NCBI GenBank assembly: GCA_964432875.1
Contig: CAYSPJ010000049.1
Span: 1 to 34,821, forward strand
DNA length: 34,821 nucleotides
Reading direction: 5' to 3'
Source of the DNA: JACJYE01 sp964432875
GTDB taxonomy: Bacteria > Bacteroidota > Bacteroidia > Chitinophagales > Saprospiraceae
Numbering within the stretch: position 1 is the stretch's first letter; each line of letters begins with the position of its first letter. A program made the position numbers and the translations under genes. This document shows positions 1 through 9,653 of the stretch, one piece after another. A model generated the notes under the pieces. It ran no database searches, was not told the origin of the DNA, and was given only the letters and a program-made list of their open reading frames with translations.

Positions 1-56
1 AAAGGGCAAGAGGCAAGGAGCAAATGGATATTCTCGCCGAACATGGTGTAAAAATA

Positions 57-91
57 TACAAGGGCGCAATACATCGTATTGCGCCCCTGTA
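57..91 (-). terminator. Palindrome, probable terminator of the POT transporter gene
   Basis: A perfect 11-bp inverted repeat (GGGCGCAATAC at 62-72, GTATTGCGCCC at 76-86, 3-nt loop) is extended by TACA/TGTA outside one mismatch. Read on the minus strand, the hairpin follows the transporter stop codon by about 55 nt and is followed by a T-rich stretch (TATATTTTTAC), as expected for an intrinsic terminator. The symmetric GC-rich core also resembles dispersed intergenic palindromes known from many bacterial genomes, so it could be a repeat family member that serves as a terminator. Confidence 0.6.
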
Positions 92-144
92 TCTATGAGT
101 TAAACGGCTGTAGGTTAGGAAGGTAATGCCTTAACCCCAAACCT

Positions 145-2079
<1,935 letters not shown>

Positions 2080-2211
2080 TTGAGGTAATCTATTTGGTTG
2101 AATAATCTCTTCTCGCAGCAAATGTGCGATTTTTTTTGGTAATACCTAATCATTTGTTTGGCAGAAACTTTTTAAGGGCTATCGAAAGTAGAGGGATAAG
2201 GGGAAGCGGGA

Positions 2212-2240
2212 CGTAGATGCCATCCCGTCTGAACAGAGTG
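2212..2240. repeat. Dispersed intergenic motif, copy 1
   Basis: Contains CATCCCGTCTGAACAGAG (from about 2221). The reverse complement of a near-identical string (one difference, R at the A/G position) occurs in the intergenic region at about 7742-7758. Both copies lie in non-coding DNA, which suggests a dispersed repeat or a shared regulatory or structural element. Only two copies are visible in this window. Confidence 0.4.
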
Positions 2241-2292
2241 CCGTGGGAAGGCAGCCTCACTGGAATATCCTGCACTTTAGAGAATTATCTCG

Positions 2293-2338
2293 GGCACAGG
2301 GCTTAGGGGAGCTAAAGGGCTGTGCCTGATTCGTTTTT
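2293..2338 (+). other. Hairpin with T-rich tail upstream of the mscS promoter
   Basis: GGCACAG (2293-2299) and CTGTGCC (2320-2326) form a 7-bp stem with a partly self-complementary interior (GCTTAG/CTAAAG), followed closely by TTTTT (2334-2338). It looks like a weak intrinsic terminator on the plus strand, yet no plus-strand gene precedes it in this gap between divergent genes. It may end a short RNA or insulate the downstream promoter. Confidence 0.3.
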
Positions 2339-2353
2339 CGCGTTTTAAATCTG

Positions 2354-2361
2354 TAACTTTG
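2354..2361 (+). promoter_or_regulatory. Bacteroidota -7 promoter box for the MscS gene
   Basis: TAACTTTG matches the Bacteroidota -7 consensus TAnnTTTG, 23 nt before the ATG at 2385. Upstream there is only a poor -33 candidate (TTTTT around 2334-2338). Confidence 0.55.
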
Positions 2362-2384
2362 TCGTAGACCAACATCTTCCGTTT

Positions 2385-4016
2385 ATGGCTTTAAGAAATC
2401 CACTGGCCGCGCTGCTCTTTATTCTACCTGCGATTGTATTGTCCCAAGCTCCCAGCGAAGAAGTGCCAGTCACCCTTGAAAACCCCTACAATACCATCTT
2501 GGTGCACCTCCATTATCTGCAGCCAGAGACTTACCAGCCGAAAGTCGCAGGCCGTACGCTGTATGGGGTTCAAGATAGCGCCCGAGCCGAGCGGCTGGGC
2601 ATCCAGCTCAAGCAAGTATTGGATGGTAAAGGGCTCAAAGTATTGATCAACAAATTGCCCCGCAATCCGGATTACCAGGAAGACAGCACGGCTGAGCGCC
2701 AAGTTTATACCCTTTTTCCAGACGAGCTGCCCGAAGTGTATCTGGAAAAGATCGGGGCGCGATGGTACTATTCGGCAGAAACCGTGGAGCTTATCCCCGA
2801 GCTCCATAAGAGGGTCTACCCCTGGGGGGCCGACTTGCTGCTGAACTTGTTGCCTAAACTCGGGCAGCAAAAGGTCTTGGGCATGGCCCTGTGGCAATAT
2901 ATTGGTTTGTTGGCTATCCTGCTGCTAGCAACGCTGGTGCACTTGGCCCTCAGTCGCTTGTTGAACCCGGTGGTACGCCACTTGGCCCGCCACCGAGCAG
3001 CTGGCGAGTCGGTAACACCACAGCTGCCCTGGAAGATCGCCCGCGCGGCCAGCATCTACCTGGTGTTGCGCCTCATCAGCTGGCTTCTGCCCATGCTCCA
3101 GTTGCCGATTGAATCCGCCAGCTTTGCCCGGCTCGTCATCCAGGTGCTTTCTATTGCATTAGTGGTTTATGCCTTGCTGCGCATCTTGGATGTGATCATG
3201 TTCTACGGCAAGCGTTTTGCTAAGCGGACCGAGCGCAAGATGGACGAACAGTTGCTGCCGATCGTTGAGCGGGGCAGCCAGTTTGTCCTTATAGCAGGTG
3301 GCATTATCCAGCTCTTGCGACTGATGGAGGTCGATCTTACTACGCTCATCGCCGGCATCTCCATCGGCGGCCTGGCGATTGCCCTGGCCGCACAAGATAC
3401 CCTGAAGAACCTTTTTGGATCGGTAACCATCTTTTTGGACAAACCCTTCCAAATTGGCGATTGGATCAACTTCTCCGGCGTAGATGGCATGGTGGAGGAG
3501 GTCGGCTTCCGTTCTACCCGGGTGCGCACCTTCGCCAACTCTCTGGTCTATGTGCCCAACGGCAAACTATCCGACATGGTGGTCAATAATTACGGCTTGC
3601 GTACCTACCGGCGTTTCAATACCAAAATATCTATCACGTATGATACGCCTGCCCCGCTAATCGAAAAATTTGTCGAAGGCTTGCGGGTGATCGTAATTGA
3701 ACATCCTTGTACGCGCAAGGATTATTATGAAATCCACCTCAATGAGTTATCCTCCAGTTCGCTCGATATTCTTTTCTACATCTTCTTCGATGTGCCCACC
3801 TGGGGCGAGGAGCTTAAGGCTCGCCACGAAGTGCTGATAGCCGTCGTCGGCTTGGCTCGCAGCCTGGGCGTGCGATTTGCATTCCCCACTCAGACCATGC
3901 ATGTCGAAGAGTTCCCGGGCACCGAGCCTACTACACCGCCTTACCATACCGATCCGGAGGTGCTCTCACAGCGGTTGGATAGCTTCTTGATCGCTTACCG
4001 GCAGCGCATAAAATAA
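2385..4016 (+). CDS. MscS-family small-conductance mechanosensitive ion channel
   Basis: Mechanosensitive channel that opens on membrane tension to release solutes during osmotic downshock. At 543 aa it is longer than E. coli MscS (about 286 aa). It has an N-terminal signal sequence (ending near residue 20), a periplasmic region of about 140 residues, several TM helices from about residue 168, and then the conserved pore and beta domain. The pore helix is Gly/Ala-rich (GISIGGLAIALAAQDTLKN), followed by the family stretch FLDKPFQIGDWI and the beta-domain sequence VEEVGFRSTRVRTFANSLV. The C-terminal alpha/beta domain ends around residue 540. The start is supported by a TAnnTTTG box 23 nt upstream. 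The gene is monocistronic and converges with the xylulokinase gene. Confidence 0.93.
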   Translation: MALRNPLAALLFILPAIVLSQAPSEEVPVTLENPYNTILVHLHYLQPETYQPKVAGRTLYGVQDSARAERLGIQLKQVLDGKGLKVLINKLPRNPDYQEDSTAERQVYTLFPDELPEVYLEKIGARWYYSAETVELIPELHKRVYPWGADLLLNLLPKLGQQKVLGMALWQYIGLLAILLLATLVHLALSRLLNPVVRHLARHRAAGESVTPQLPWKIARAASIYLVLRLISWLLPMLQLPIESASFARLVIQVLSIALVVYALLRILDVIMFYGKRFAKRTERKMDEQLLPIVERGSQFVLIAGGIIQLLRLMEVDLTTLIAGISIGGLAIALAAQDTLKNLFGSVTIFLDKPFQIGDWINFSGVDGMVEEVGFRSTRVRTFANSLVYVPNGKLSDMVVNNYGLRTYRRFNTKISITYDTPAPLIEKFVEGLRVIVIEHPCTRKDYYEIHLNELSSSSLDILFYIFFDVPTWGEELKARHEVLIAVVGLARSLGVRFAFPTQTMHVEEFPGTEPTTPPYHTDPEVLSQRLDSFLIAYRQRIK

Positions 4017-4085
4017 ATTGTGGGTACCGGCTCTGCGCAGGCCTTTGCAAATCCGTGCTGATGCTGCTTTAGAGCGTCAATCCCG

Positions 4086-5576
4086 CTATGCCTGCTCCAA
4101 TTGGCTTTCCACCCCCTTCTGCCATTCCGCATAAGCCTTGGCATACTCCTGCCGATTGGCCGGCGGCTCGTAAACCTTAATGACCGCCTGCCGACGCAGG
4201 GCATCTTCTGGTGAAGCGAATATGCCAGCAGCTACCCCGGCAGCCTGCGCGGCGCCAACTGCACCGGTTGTATCGCGCACCTCAATCTGGCTGCCTAGCA
4301 GGGCGGCTGTCGTGGCCGAGAAGATTTCTGATTGAAATAAGTTGTCGTTGCCCACCCGGATGAGATCGAGTCGCAGGCCCATTTCCTGGAGGATGCCAAA
4401 GCCGTAGGCGAACGCAAAAGCGATGCCTTCCAGGGCTGCCCGATAGCAATGTGCTCGGGTGTGGCGGTTGAAGTCCAGGTTTCGGACTTGGGCGCCGGGC
4501 TGGCGGTTGCCCAGCATGCGCTCGGCCCCATTGCCGAAGGGCTGCAGCTGCAAGCCCTCGGCACCGATGGGGATGGCCGCGGCAGCCTGTTCCATGGCGG
4601 CATAGCCAAGGTCAGCTTCGGCGATCTGGTGCCGGGCCCAGCGGTAGGCGCTGCCTGCCCCGTTGATACACAGCAGCACGCCGATGCGCGGCTGTCCCGC
4701 CCGGTGATTGACATGGGCGAAGCTGTTTACCCTGGACTGCGGGTCGTACACCGGCTGATCGACCACGCCATAGATGACGCCGGAAGTACCGCCCGTTGCC
4801 GCCGCTTCACCAGGATGGAGGACGTTGAGCGAGAGGGCATTGTTGGGTTGGTCACCCGCGCGGTAAGTGATTGGAATGCCAGCTTTTAAGCCGGTGGCTT
4901 GGGCCGCGGCAGCCGTCAACTGGCCTTGTGATGAGCAGGAGGGTAGGGGCGGAGGGAGGAGGCTGGGGTCGATTTGGTAATGCTCCAGGAGCCAGCGCGC
5001 AAGCCCGTCCTCCTGGAAGTCCCACAGGATGCCTTCCGACAAGCCTGAAGGGGTCGTGCATATTTCGCCCGTCAGCTTCATGGCGATGTAGTCGCCGGGC
5101 AGCATGGCATAGTGGATTTGCTCATAAACCCGGGGTTCGTTCTCCTGCACCCATTTCAATTTGGATGCCGTGAAATTTCCAGGGGAGTTGAGCAATCGGC
5201 TCAGGCAGCGCTCGTGCCCAAGGGTGTCGAAGGCTTGCTGCCCGATTGCCACTGCCCGGCTGTCGCACCAAATGATGGAAGGGCGGAGCACTTCGCGGTT
5301 TTTATCCACCAGCACCAACCCGTGCATCTGATAGGCGATGCCGATGCCCCTAACCGCTGCTGGTTCAATCTGGCACTGCTGTAGCAATTGCCGGGTGGCC
5401 TGGCAGACCTGTTGCCACCAATCCTCGGGCTGCTGTTCTGCCCAGCCAGGCTGTGGTGATGCAATGGCCATCTCCGTTGCCGGCGATTGCGCCAAGCCCA
5501 GTACGCGCCCGCTCTGCGCCTCTACCAGCGCCGCTTTGATAGAGGAGCTGCCGATATCATAACCGATTAGATACAT
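4086..5576 (-). CDS. xylB: Xylulokinase-like FGGY-family carbohydrate kinase
   Basis: ATP-dependent sugar kinase of the FGGY family, most similar in pattern to xylulokinase (D-xylulose to xylulose 5-phosphate, entry to the pentose phosphate pathway). The N-terminal ATPase-fold phosphate loop reads YLIGYDIGSSSIKAALVE. The substrate and catalytic region contains the MHGLVLVDK segment and a GDQPNNALSLN stretch carrying the expected catalytic Asp. Near the C-terminus are GGTSGVIYGV and a GNDNLFQSEIFSATTAALLG stretch typical of the second FGGY domain. The length of 496 aa is normal. The ATG at 5574-5576 begins right at the conserved N-terminus. No xylose isomerase, transporter or regulator gene lies next to it, so the exact sugar is inferred from family resemblance only. 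Confidence 0.85.
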   Translation of the reverse strand: MYLIGYDIGSSSIKAALVEAQSGRVLGLAQSPATEMAIASPQPGWAEQQPEDWWQQVCQATRQLLQQCQIEPAAVRGIGIAYQMHGLVLVDKNREVLRPSIIWCDSRAVAIGQQAFDTLGHERCLSRLLNSPGNFTASKLKWVQENEPRVYEQIHYAMLPGDYIAMKLTGEICTTPSGLSEGILWDFQEDGLARWLLEHYQIDPSLLPPPLPSCSSQGQLTAAAAQATGLKAGIPITYRAGDQPNNALSLNVLHPGEAAATGGTSGVIYGVVDQPVYDPQSRVNSFAHVNHRAGQPRIGVLLCINGAGSAYRWARHQIAEADLGYAAMEQAAAAIPIGAEGLQLQPFGNGAERMLGNRQPGAQVRNLDFNRHTRAHCYRAALEGIAFAFAYGFGILQEMGLRLDLIRVGNDNLFQSEIFSATTAALLGSQIEVRDTTGAVGAAQAAGVAAGIFASPEDALRRQAVIKVYEPPANRQEYAKAYAEWQKGVESQLEQA

Positions 5577-5603
5577 AATTTGGATTTACATCGCCTCAAA
5601 ATT

Positions 5604-5620
5604 CAAATGTAATATTTACA
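5604..5620 (-). promoter_or_regulatory. Promoter -7 box and overlapping palindrome upstream of the sugar kinase
   Basis: On the minus strand TACATTTG (plus-strand 5604-5611) matches TAnnTTTG and lies 28 nt upstream of the kinase ATG. A short perfect palindrome, TGTAA-TAT-TTACA (5608-5620), overlaps it. A repressor bound there would block the promoter, so it is a plausible operator. The regulator is unknown and not encoded nearby. Confidence 0.45.
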
Positions 5621-5793
5621 GGCGTTTTGGACCGGGTTCTGCCGCAATATTTTTATCTTTCAGCCCGATGCAACTTTTTATGTGGCAGCGCCGTCTTTGC
5701 AGAAACCGCAGAACCCCACGAGCCTCCCCAGGCAGCGAACTTATGATGAACTGCGCCACAACCACGAATCAATCACTCTAAATACTGTTATTC

Positions 5794-7155
5794 ATGAAAG
5801 CATTTACACTATCACTGTTGAGCGCCTTGGCGCTTGTATGTTGGCCAGGCGCTCCGCTTCTGGCCCAAAGCCAGGAAGCCGAAGGGCAGGGAGTCATCAT
5901 CATCAGTAAAACGGAACGGGAAGATGGCACGGTCGAACGTACCGAGCAGCGCATCCGCCCGGGAGAAGATGCCAAAGCCGCACTTCAGCAATTGCAGAAA
6001 ACCCTGGGCGAAAACGCTGAGCTGCACCTGCTCTTTAACGAAAGCCAAATCCCCGCCTTGGATGCGGAACCCGGGGAAGAAGTTTTTTTCTTCCGCAGCG
6101 CCAAAAAAACTGCCGAAGGCGAAGAGCCGCAAATGGAGAGCCTCAGGATTTTCCTGCACGGCGAAGGCCTGAGTAAGGAAGAATCCTTTATGCGAGGGTC
6201 GGGAAAGCCTCACCACCCAGGTCTAGAGGAATCTAAGCTCGCTTTCCTTGGCGTCTATCCAGCCGATGCCGAAGATGGGGTAGGAGTGAAGCTCACCCGT
6301 ATCATCCCAGGCGGCCCCGCTGAAACGGCAGGCTTGCAAGGCGGGGACATCCTCCTGTCGGTCGCTGGCCATGCCACCGACGGCAGCGCTGGCTTGCGTG
6401 CCACCCTGTCTACCTTGGAGCCGGGCGAAACGGTGCCAGTGCGCATCCGGCGCGGCAGCGAAGAGTTGGAATTCCTGCTCACGCTCGGCAGTCAGCGCCA
6501 TACTCGTTGGGTGCGCCCGGAAATCGAGCGGGATCCCTGTAAAGTCTTCATTGGCGTGACTTCCAGCGGTAGCGCCTCCAATGCCCAAGGTGTAAAGGTT
6601 ATTGAAATCATCCCTGGAACGCCTGCCGAAGCAGCTGGCTTGGAGAGCGGCGACCTCATCCTGGCTATGGACGGCATCGCTGTCAATAGCCACCAAGAAC
6701 TGCTGGCCGAACGCAACAAACACCAGCCGGGCGATGCCTTCTTGCTCAACGTATTGCGCGATGGGCACGAGATGCGCATTGAGGCTCGCTTTGCCGCCTG
6801 CGAACTGACGCAGGAAGAAGCCCCAGCCTCAGCTCCCAGCGAAACGCTACAGCAGCCTGAGCTTCCCGCAATCCAACAGCTTGACAACGCCCTGGAATTG
6901 GAGGACTATAAGGCTTTCCCCAACCCGGCTTTTAGCTATTTCAACCTGCAATTCCGTGCCGCTGCGGTGCCCACTTTTATCCAGCTGGCAGATGTCAACG
7001 GGCGGGTGGTTTTCCAGCGCCAGCTCAATAAATTTGATGGCTATTTCAATGAAGAAATCCTCCTAAAGGATGCGGCACCCGGCCTATTGACCCTAACCAT
7101 CCGCCAGGGTGACAAGCTGGTGTCCAAGCAGATTATGATGCTGAACCGGGCTTGA
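5794..7155 (+). CDS. Secreted double-PDZ protein with T9SS C-terminal sorting domain
   Basis: 453-aa secreted protein of unknown specific role. A signal peptide (hydrophobic core LSLLSALALVCWPG, cleavage likely near LLAQ, residue 25) is followed by a low-complexity acidic region. Then come two PDZ domains: about residues 148-235 (VKLTRIIPGGPAETAGLQGGD) and about 250-338 (VKVIEIIPGTPAEAAGLESGD). A T9SS type A sorting domain fills roughly the last 80 residues (KAFPNPAFSYFNLQF ... GLLTLTIRQGDKLVSKQIMML). Such domains send proteins across the outer membrane through the type IX system. No trypsin-like, S41 or M50 protease catalytic domain is visible, so it is a PDZ scaffold or peptide-tail binder rather than a protease. 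It stands alone and has its own terminator. Confidence 0.85.
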   Translation: MKAFTLSLLSALALVCWPGAPLLAQSQEAEGQGVIIISKTEREDGTVERTEQRIRPGEDAKAALQQLQKTLGENAELHLLFNESQIPALDAEPGEEVFFFRSAKKTAEGEEPQMESLRIFLHGEGLSKEESFMRGSGKPHHPGLEESKLAFLGVYPADAEDGVGVKLTRIIPGGPAETAGLQGGDILLSVAGHATDGSAGLRATLSTLEPGETVPVRIRRGSEELEFLLTLGSQRHTRWVRPEIERDPCKVFIGVTSSGSASNAQGVKVIEIIPGTPAEAAGLESGDLILAMDGIAVNSHQELLAERNKHQPGDAFLLNVLRDGHEMRIEARFAACELTQEEAPASAPSETLQQPELPAIQQLDNALELEDYKAFPNPAFSYFNLQFRAAAVPTFIQLADVNGRVVFQRQLNKFDGYFNEEILLKDAAPGLLTLTIRQGDKLVSKQIMMLNRA

Positions 7156-7210
7156 TTATTGCATATTAGCAAGCCAGGGAGTTTTATGCTAGTGCCTCGT
7201 GCACTAAGGG

Positions 7211-7247
7211 CGGCCTGCGGTTTTATGTCGCAGGCCGTTTTGCTTTT
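7211..7247 (+). terminator. Rho-independent terminator after the PDZ gene
   Basis: Perfect 9-bp stem CGGCCTGCG (7211-7219) and CGCAGGCCG (7229-7237) with a 9-nt loop, followed directly by TTTTGCTTTT. It starts 55 nt after the PDZ gene's stop codon. Confidence 0.9.
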
Positions 7248-7353
7248 GGGGAAGGGCTTTCTCATGAAAATCTGATTTATCTGAGTTTTCCAATCAGGCT
7301 ATCTAAACCATCTTGGAAAAGCTGCATTTGAGCGGCTAGAGATTCTTGGGCCC

Positions 7354-7593
7354 TCACTCCCCCCCAATGCTCCCCATGCCACTCCGCTCACTCGGCACAT
7401 ACCCAAAAGCCCCTTTATGCCCGCCAGAAAAAGGCTGATGTAGCTTGGGAAAGGGTTGAAAACGCGATTCATCCGCCGAGAAGGCCTCCTCGGCGGTCAT
7501 TTTGCCGCTGACATCCATCAGCCAGAGCCCTCGGTTGACCTGATTGGCTATCCTCACCGTATCATTCCACGATAGCGGCAAGGGGTTATTCAT
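7354..7593 (-). pseudogene. Probable remnant of a 7TMR-DISM sensor N-terminus
   Basis: 79-codon ORF beginning with ATG at 7591-7593. I do not recognise a complete gene. Residues about 20-60 follow the pattern at the start of the extracellular 7TMR-DISMED2 domain. They align with the intact sensor at 11845-13596: LWLMDVSGKMTAEEAF here versus RWWIDPSGKSPLAEVW there, followed in both by an acidic stretch, Phe, Pro and a GG segment. After that (SERSGMGSIGGE) the similarity stops and a stop codon follows. There is no signal peptide, no 7TM region and no output domain. The likeliest reading is a decayed fragment of a duplicated or replaced sensor gene. It may be untranslated. Confidence 0.4.
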
Positions 7594-7684
7594 GTTCGAA
7601 CCTTCCAGGGTTGCCTAAAGAGGGAAAGCCGCCCGCGGCAGCCCTGCGCCTAGCCGAGACAGTGTGCCCCGCGCGCTGTCATCC

Positions 7685-7710
7685 CGCTAAATGCGGATGA
7701 GCATTTAGCG
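7685..7710. repeat. Perfect 10-bp inverted repeat
   Basis: CGCTAAATGC (7685-7694) and GCATTTAGCG (7701-7710) with a 6-nt loop GGATGA. There is no T-run on either side, so it is not a standard intrinsic terminator. It lies downstream of the Kelch gene on the minus strand and could stabilise a 3' end or be a dispersed palindrome. Confidence 0.6.
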
Positions 7711-7741
7711 AGGCCTATTGCCCCTGGCATTACAGCCAGCT

Positions 7742-7758
7742 CTGCTCAGACGGGATGT
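7742..7758. repeat. Dispersed intergenic motif, copy 2
   Basis: CTCTGCTCAGACGGGATG region; its reverse complement matches the string around 2221-2238 with a single difference. Both copies are intergenic. Confidence 0.4.
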
Positions 7759-7797
7759 CGCTAAGCTCCTTGGAGCTCTCCCTTAGAACTTTGAGCA

Positions 7798-9153
7798 TCA
7801 CCGCACCACAAACCCCTTCCCGACCATCACCTTCCCCTTCTGCTCGATCGTCAAGGAGTAGGTGCCAGGGAGCAGATTGCGGATATCCAGCAATTGGGCG
7901 GTCGGGGTCCAGTATTGGAAATCGTGGCGGGACATTTGTTGGCCCAGGGCGTTGAAGATGCGGATGGTAACCGGGCCCGGCCGTAGGCCGCCGTCCCATT
8001 GCAGGGCGATGGATTCGCGGGCGGGGTTGGGGAAAAGCCGAGCCTCTTCGGGCGTAGCGAAGTCGGCCAGGCTAGTCGTCACAGCTGCCGTGTCGGTGTA
8101 AATTTCTACCAGGCGCAGTTGTCCCATGTTCCAGTTGAAACCGCCGGAAATGAAGACCTGGTTGTCGCTCACGGCGGCGGAGGCGCCCACCCGTTTGATC
8201 TGCATCAGCTCTTCGTGCCAGGCCTCTTCGGTGGCGTCGAAGATGTGGAAAGTGTTGTAGATTTCATCCACGAAGGCCTCATCGTCTACGGTGGAGCCGC
8301 CGGCGAAGTAGGCGCGGTTGCCGATGGAGGCGGCCGCGATCAGGCCGACGGGGTGGAAGAAGGGCTCTGCCGTCCAGGTATTGGTGCTGGCGTCGTAGAT
8401 GTCCACGTTATCGAAGTTGTCGTTGGTGGGGTTGAAGCCGCCCACGAAGAAGGCTTTGCTGCCCGCTGCCGCGCCGGCGAAGTCGCTGCGGGCTTGCGAG
8501 AGGGTAGCGGTCTCCCAGGTGCCGGCTTCGACATCGAAGATATCGACGACCGCGCTAGCTTCGGTGGAGTTTTTGATCCCTCCGGCGAAGATGGCTTTCT
8601 TGCCCACTACGGCCGAGGCCATGCCCATGCGGGGCTCGGACAAGGTGGCGTATTCCCACTCGCCCGTGACGGCATCGTAAATCTCGACGAGGTCAGAAGG
8701 CACATAGGTGGGGTAGTCGAACAGCCCGCCCCCGGCGAAGATAATCTTGTCTCCGACGGTCACGGCGGAGATGGCTTGCCGGGCTTCGGAGAGCTGCAGC
8801 ACGCTCCATTCGCCGGTGCTGCCGTCATAGACGTCGATTTTGTCGGAGACCAGCCCAAAGAAGTCGCCGCCGCCCGCGAAGAAGGCTTTGGTGCCGTGTG
8901 TGGCTACGCCCATGAAGGCGCGGGCTTCGCTAAGGGTGTGGGAGGACCAGGTGCCGCTGAGTAGGTCGTATATTTCAACGGAGGTGCTGGGGGCTAAGCC
9001 CGTAAGCATCCCGCCCGCGACGATAAATTGGTCGCCAGCGACAGCCGAGCCGTGGTACCAGCGGGCTTGGGTGTGCTGCGTGTAGCTCCATTGGGCGGTG
9101 GCGAGGGCGCTCAGGCCGAGGAGGAAAATCAGTGATGCTAGTGTTTGTTTCAT
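7798..9153 (-). CDS. Secreted Kelch-repeat beta-propeller protein with T9SS sorting domain
   Basis: 451-aa secreted protein. Signal peptide MKQTLASLIFLLGLSALATA with likely cleavage near residue 20. About seven Kelch-type motifs follow, each with a hydrophobic strand ending in a Gly pair (QFIVAGG, KAFFAGG, KIIFAGG, KAIFAGG, KAFFVGG, RAYFAGG, QVFISGG) and a following strand such as VEIYDLLSGTW or VDIYDASTNTW. These predict a six- or seven-bladed propeller up to about residue 355. The last 80 or so residues form a T9SS type A sorting domain (ARLFPNPARESIALQW ... LLPGTYSLTIEQKGKVMVGKGFVVR), so the protein is expected on the cell surface or released. The ligand is unknown. The gene is monocistronic, with a structured leader upstream. 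Confidence 0.88.
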   Translation of the reverse strand: MKQTLASLIFLLGLSALATAQWSYTQHTQARWYHGSAVAGDQFIVAGGMLTGLAPSTSVEIYDLLSGTWSSHTLSEARAFMGVATHGTKAFFAGGGDFFGLVSDKIDVYDGSTGEWSVLQLSEARQAISAVTVGDKIIFAGGGLFDYPTYVPSDLVEIYDAVTGEWEYATLSEPRMGMASAVVGKKAIFAGGIKNSTEASAVVDIFDVEAGTWETATLSQARSDFAGAAAGSKAFFVGGFNPTNDNFDNVDIYDASTNTWTAEPFFHPVGLIAAASIGNRAYFAGGSTVDDEAFVDEIYNTFHIFDATEEAWHEELMQIKRVGASAAVSDNQVFISGGFNWNMGQLRLVEIYTDTAAVTTSLADFATPEEARLFPNPARESIALQWDGGLRPGPVTIRIFNALGQQMSRHDFQYWTPTAQLLDIRNLLPGTYSLTIEQKGKVMVGKGFVVR

Positions 9154-9237
9154 GTTTGTTTAGTTTTATATCCTTTGTGAATGTGCTTACTGGCGATGGC
9201 CAATTGCGTGGTGAGGTTAGACATTCCAACTGGGCGT

Positions 9238-9265
9238 TGCAGCGGGCGATCCTCAGCCCGCTGCA
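9238..9265 (-). promoter_or_regulatory. Stable hairpin in the Kelch gene leader
   Basis: Perfect 10-bp inverted repeat TGCAGCGGGC (9238-9247) / GCCCGCTGCA (9256-9265), loop of 8 nt. It lies between a minus-strand -7 box and the Kelch start, so it would be in the 5' untranslated RNA. There is no adjacent T-run in either direction, which argues against a simple terminator. Confidence 0.5.
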
Positions 9266-9304
9266 CAGGGGCTTGTCCTTTTCGGAGCGGTAATGTTCCT
9301 GGCT

Positions 9305-9312
9305 CAAAGATA
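9305..9312 (-). promoter_or_regulatory. Bacteroidota -7 promoter box for the Kelch gene
   Basis: The minus-strand reading TATCTTTG matches TAnnTTTG. It implies a leader of about 145 nt before the Kelch ATG. No good -33 TTTG was found at the usual distance. Confidence 0.4.
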
Positions 9313-9653
9313 GGTGGTTTGGAGCGGGGCGATTAGCACAGATGTTTTGATTATCAGCACAAATGTCTTATTCGGGTGTTTTTTGCAGCCATTGATCGAG
9401 ACTTGGGCTTCGAGCTGCTGGGGGCGCGGGGATATGCGCGGGAGGTAGAACGCGATTTACGTGAAGAGGGTTGGGACGCGGACACGCGGAGCAGGAGGAA
9501 GAGCAGGGCTGAGCAAGTAATATGACGACAAAGCAGGAGCGCTGCTGCTGATAAAAATCATTGATGATACCCGCCAATATCCTTAAATTACGCGCAAATA
9601 AATCCCCAGGAGAGCCAGGGTTATAGCTTGGCTCCAATCCAAACCAAAAGAAC

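Larger units (their letters stand above)
7594..7797. other. Intergenic stretch with palindromes (7156-7797 overall has no intact gene)
   Basis: Apart from the terminator at 7211-7247 and the gene fragment at 7354-7593, the 642 bp between the PDZ and Kelch genes hold no convincing ORF. The right part contains a perfect 10-bp palindrome (7685-7710), a dispersed motif (7742-7758) and a small inverted repeat AGCTCC-TT-GGAGCT (7764-7777). The latter may help end the Kelch transcript on the minus strand. Confidence 0.5.
9154..9653. other. 500-bp intergenic region between divergent Kelch and lipoprotein genes
   Basis: No convincing ORF is present; a minus-strand 95-codon reading frame here has no coding character. 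The left part is the probable Kelch leader, with a hairpin (9238-9265) and a -7 box (9305-9312). In the right part, upstream of the lipoprotein gene, I see no clear TAnnTTTG match and nothing else definable. Confidence 0.5.

Noticed and set aside
7999..8964. 321-codon plus-strand ORF
   Set aside because: Lies wholly antisense to the Kelch gene, is Gly/Val/Asp-rich in the way reverse frames of GC-rich genes are, and shows no domain.
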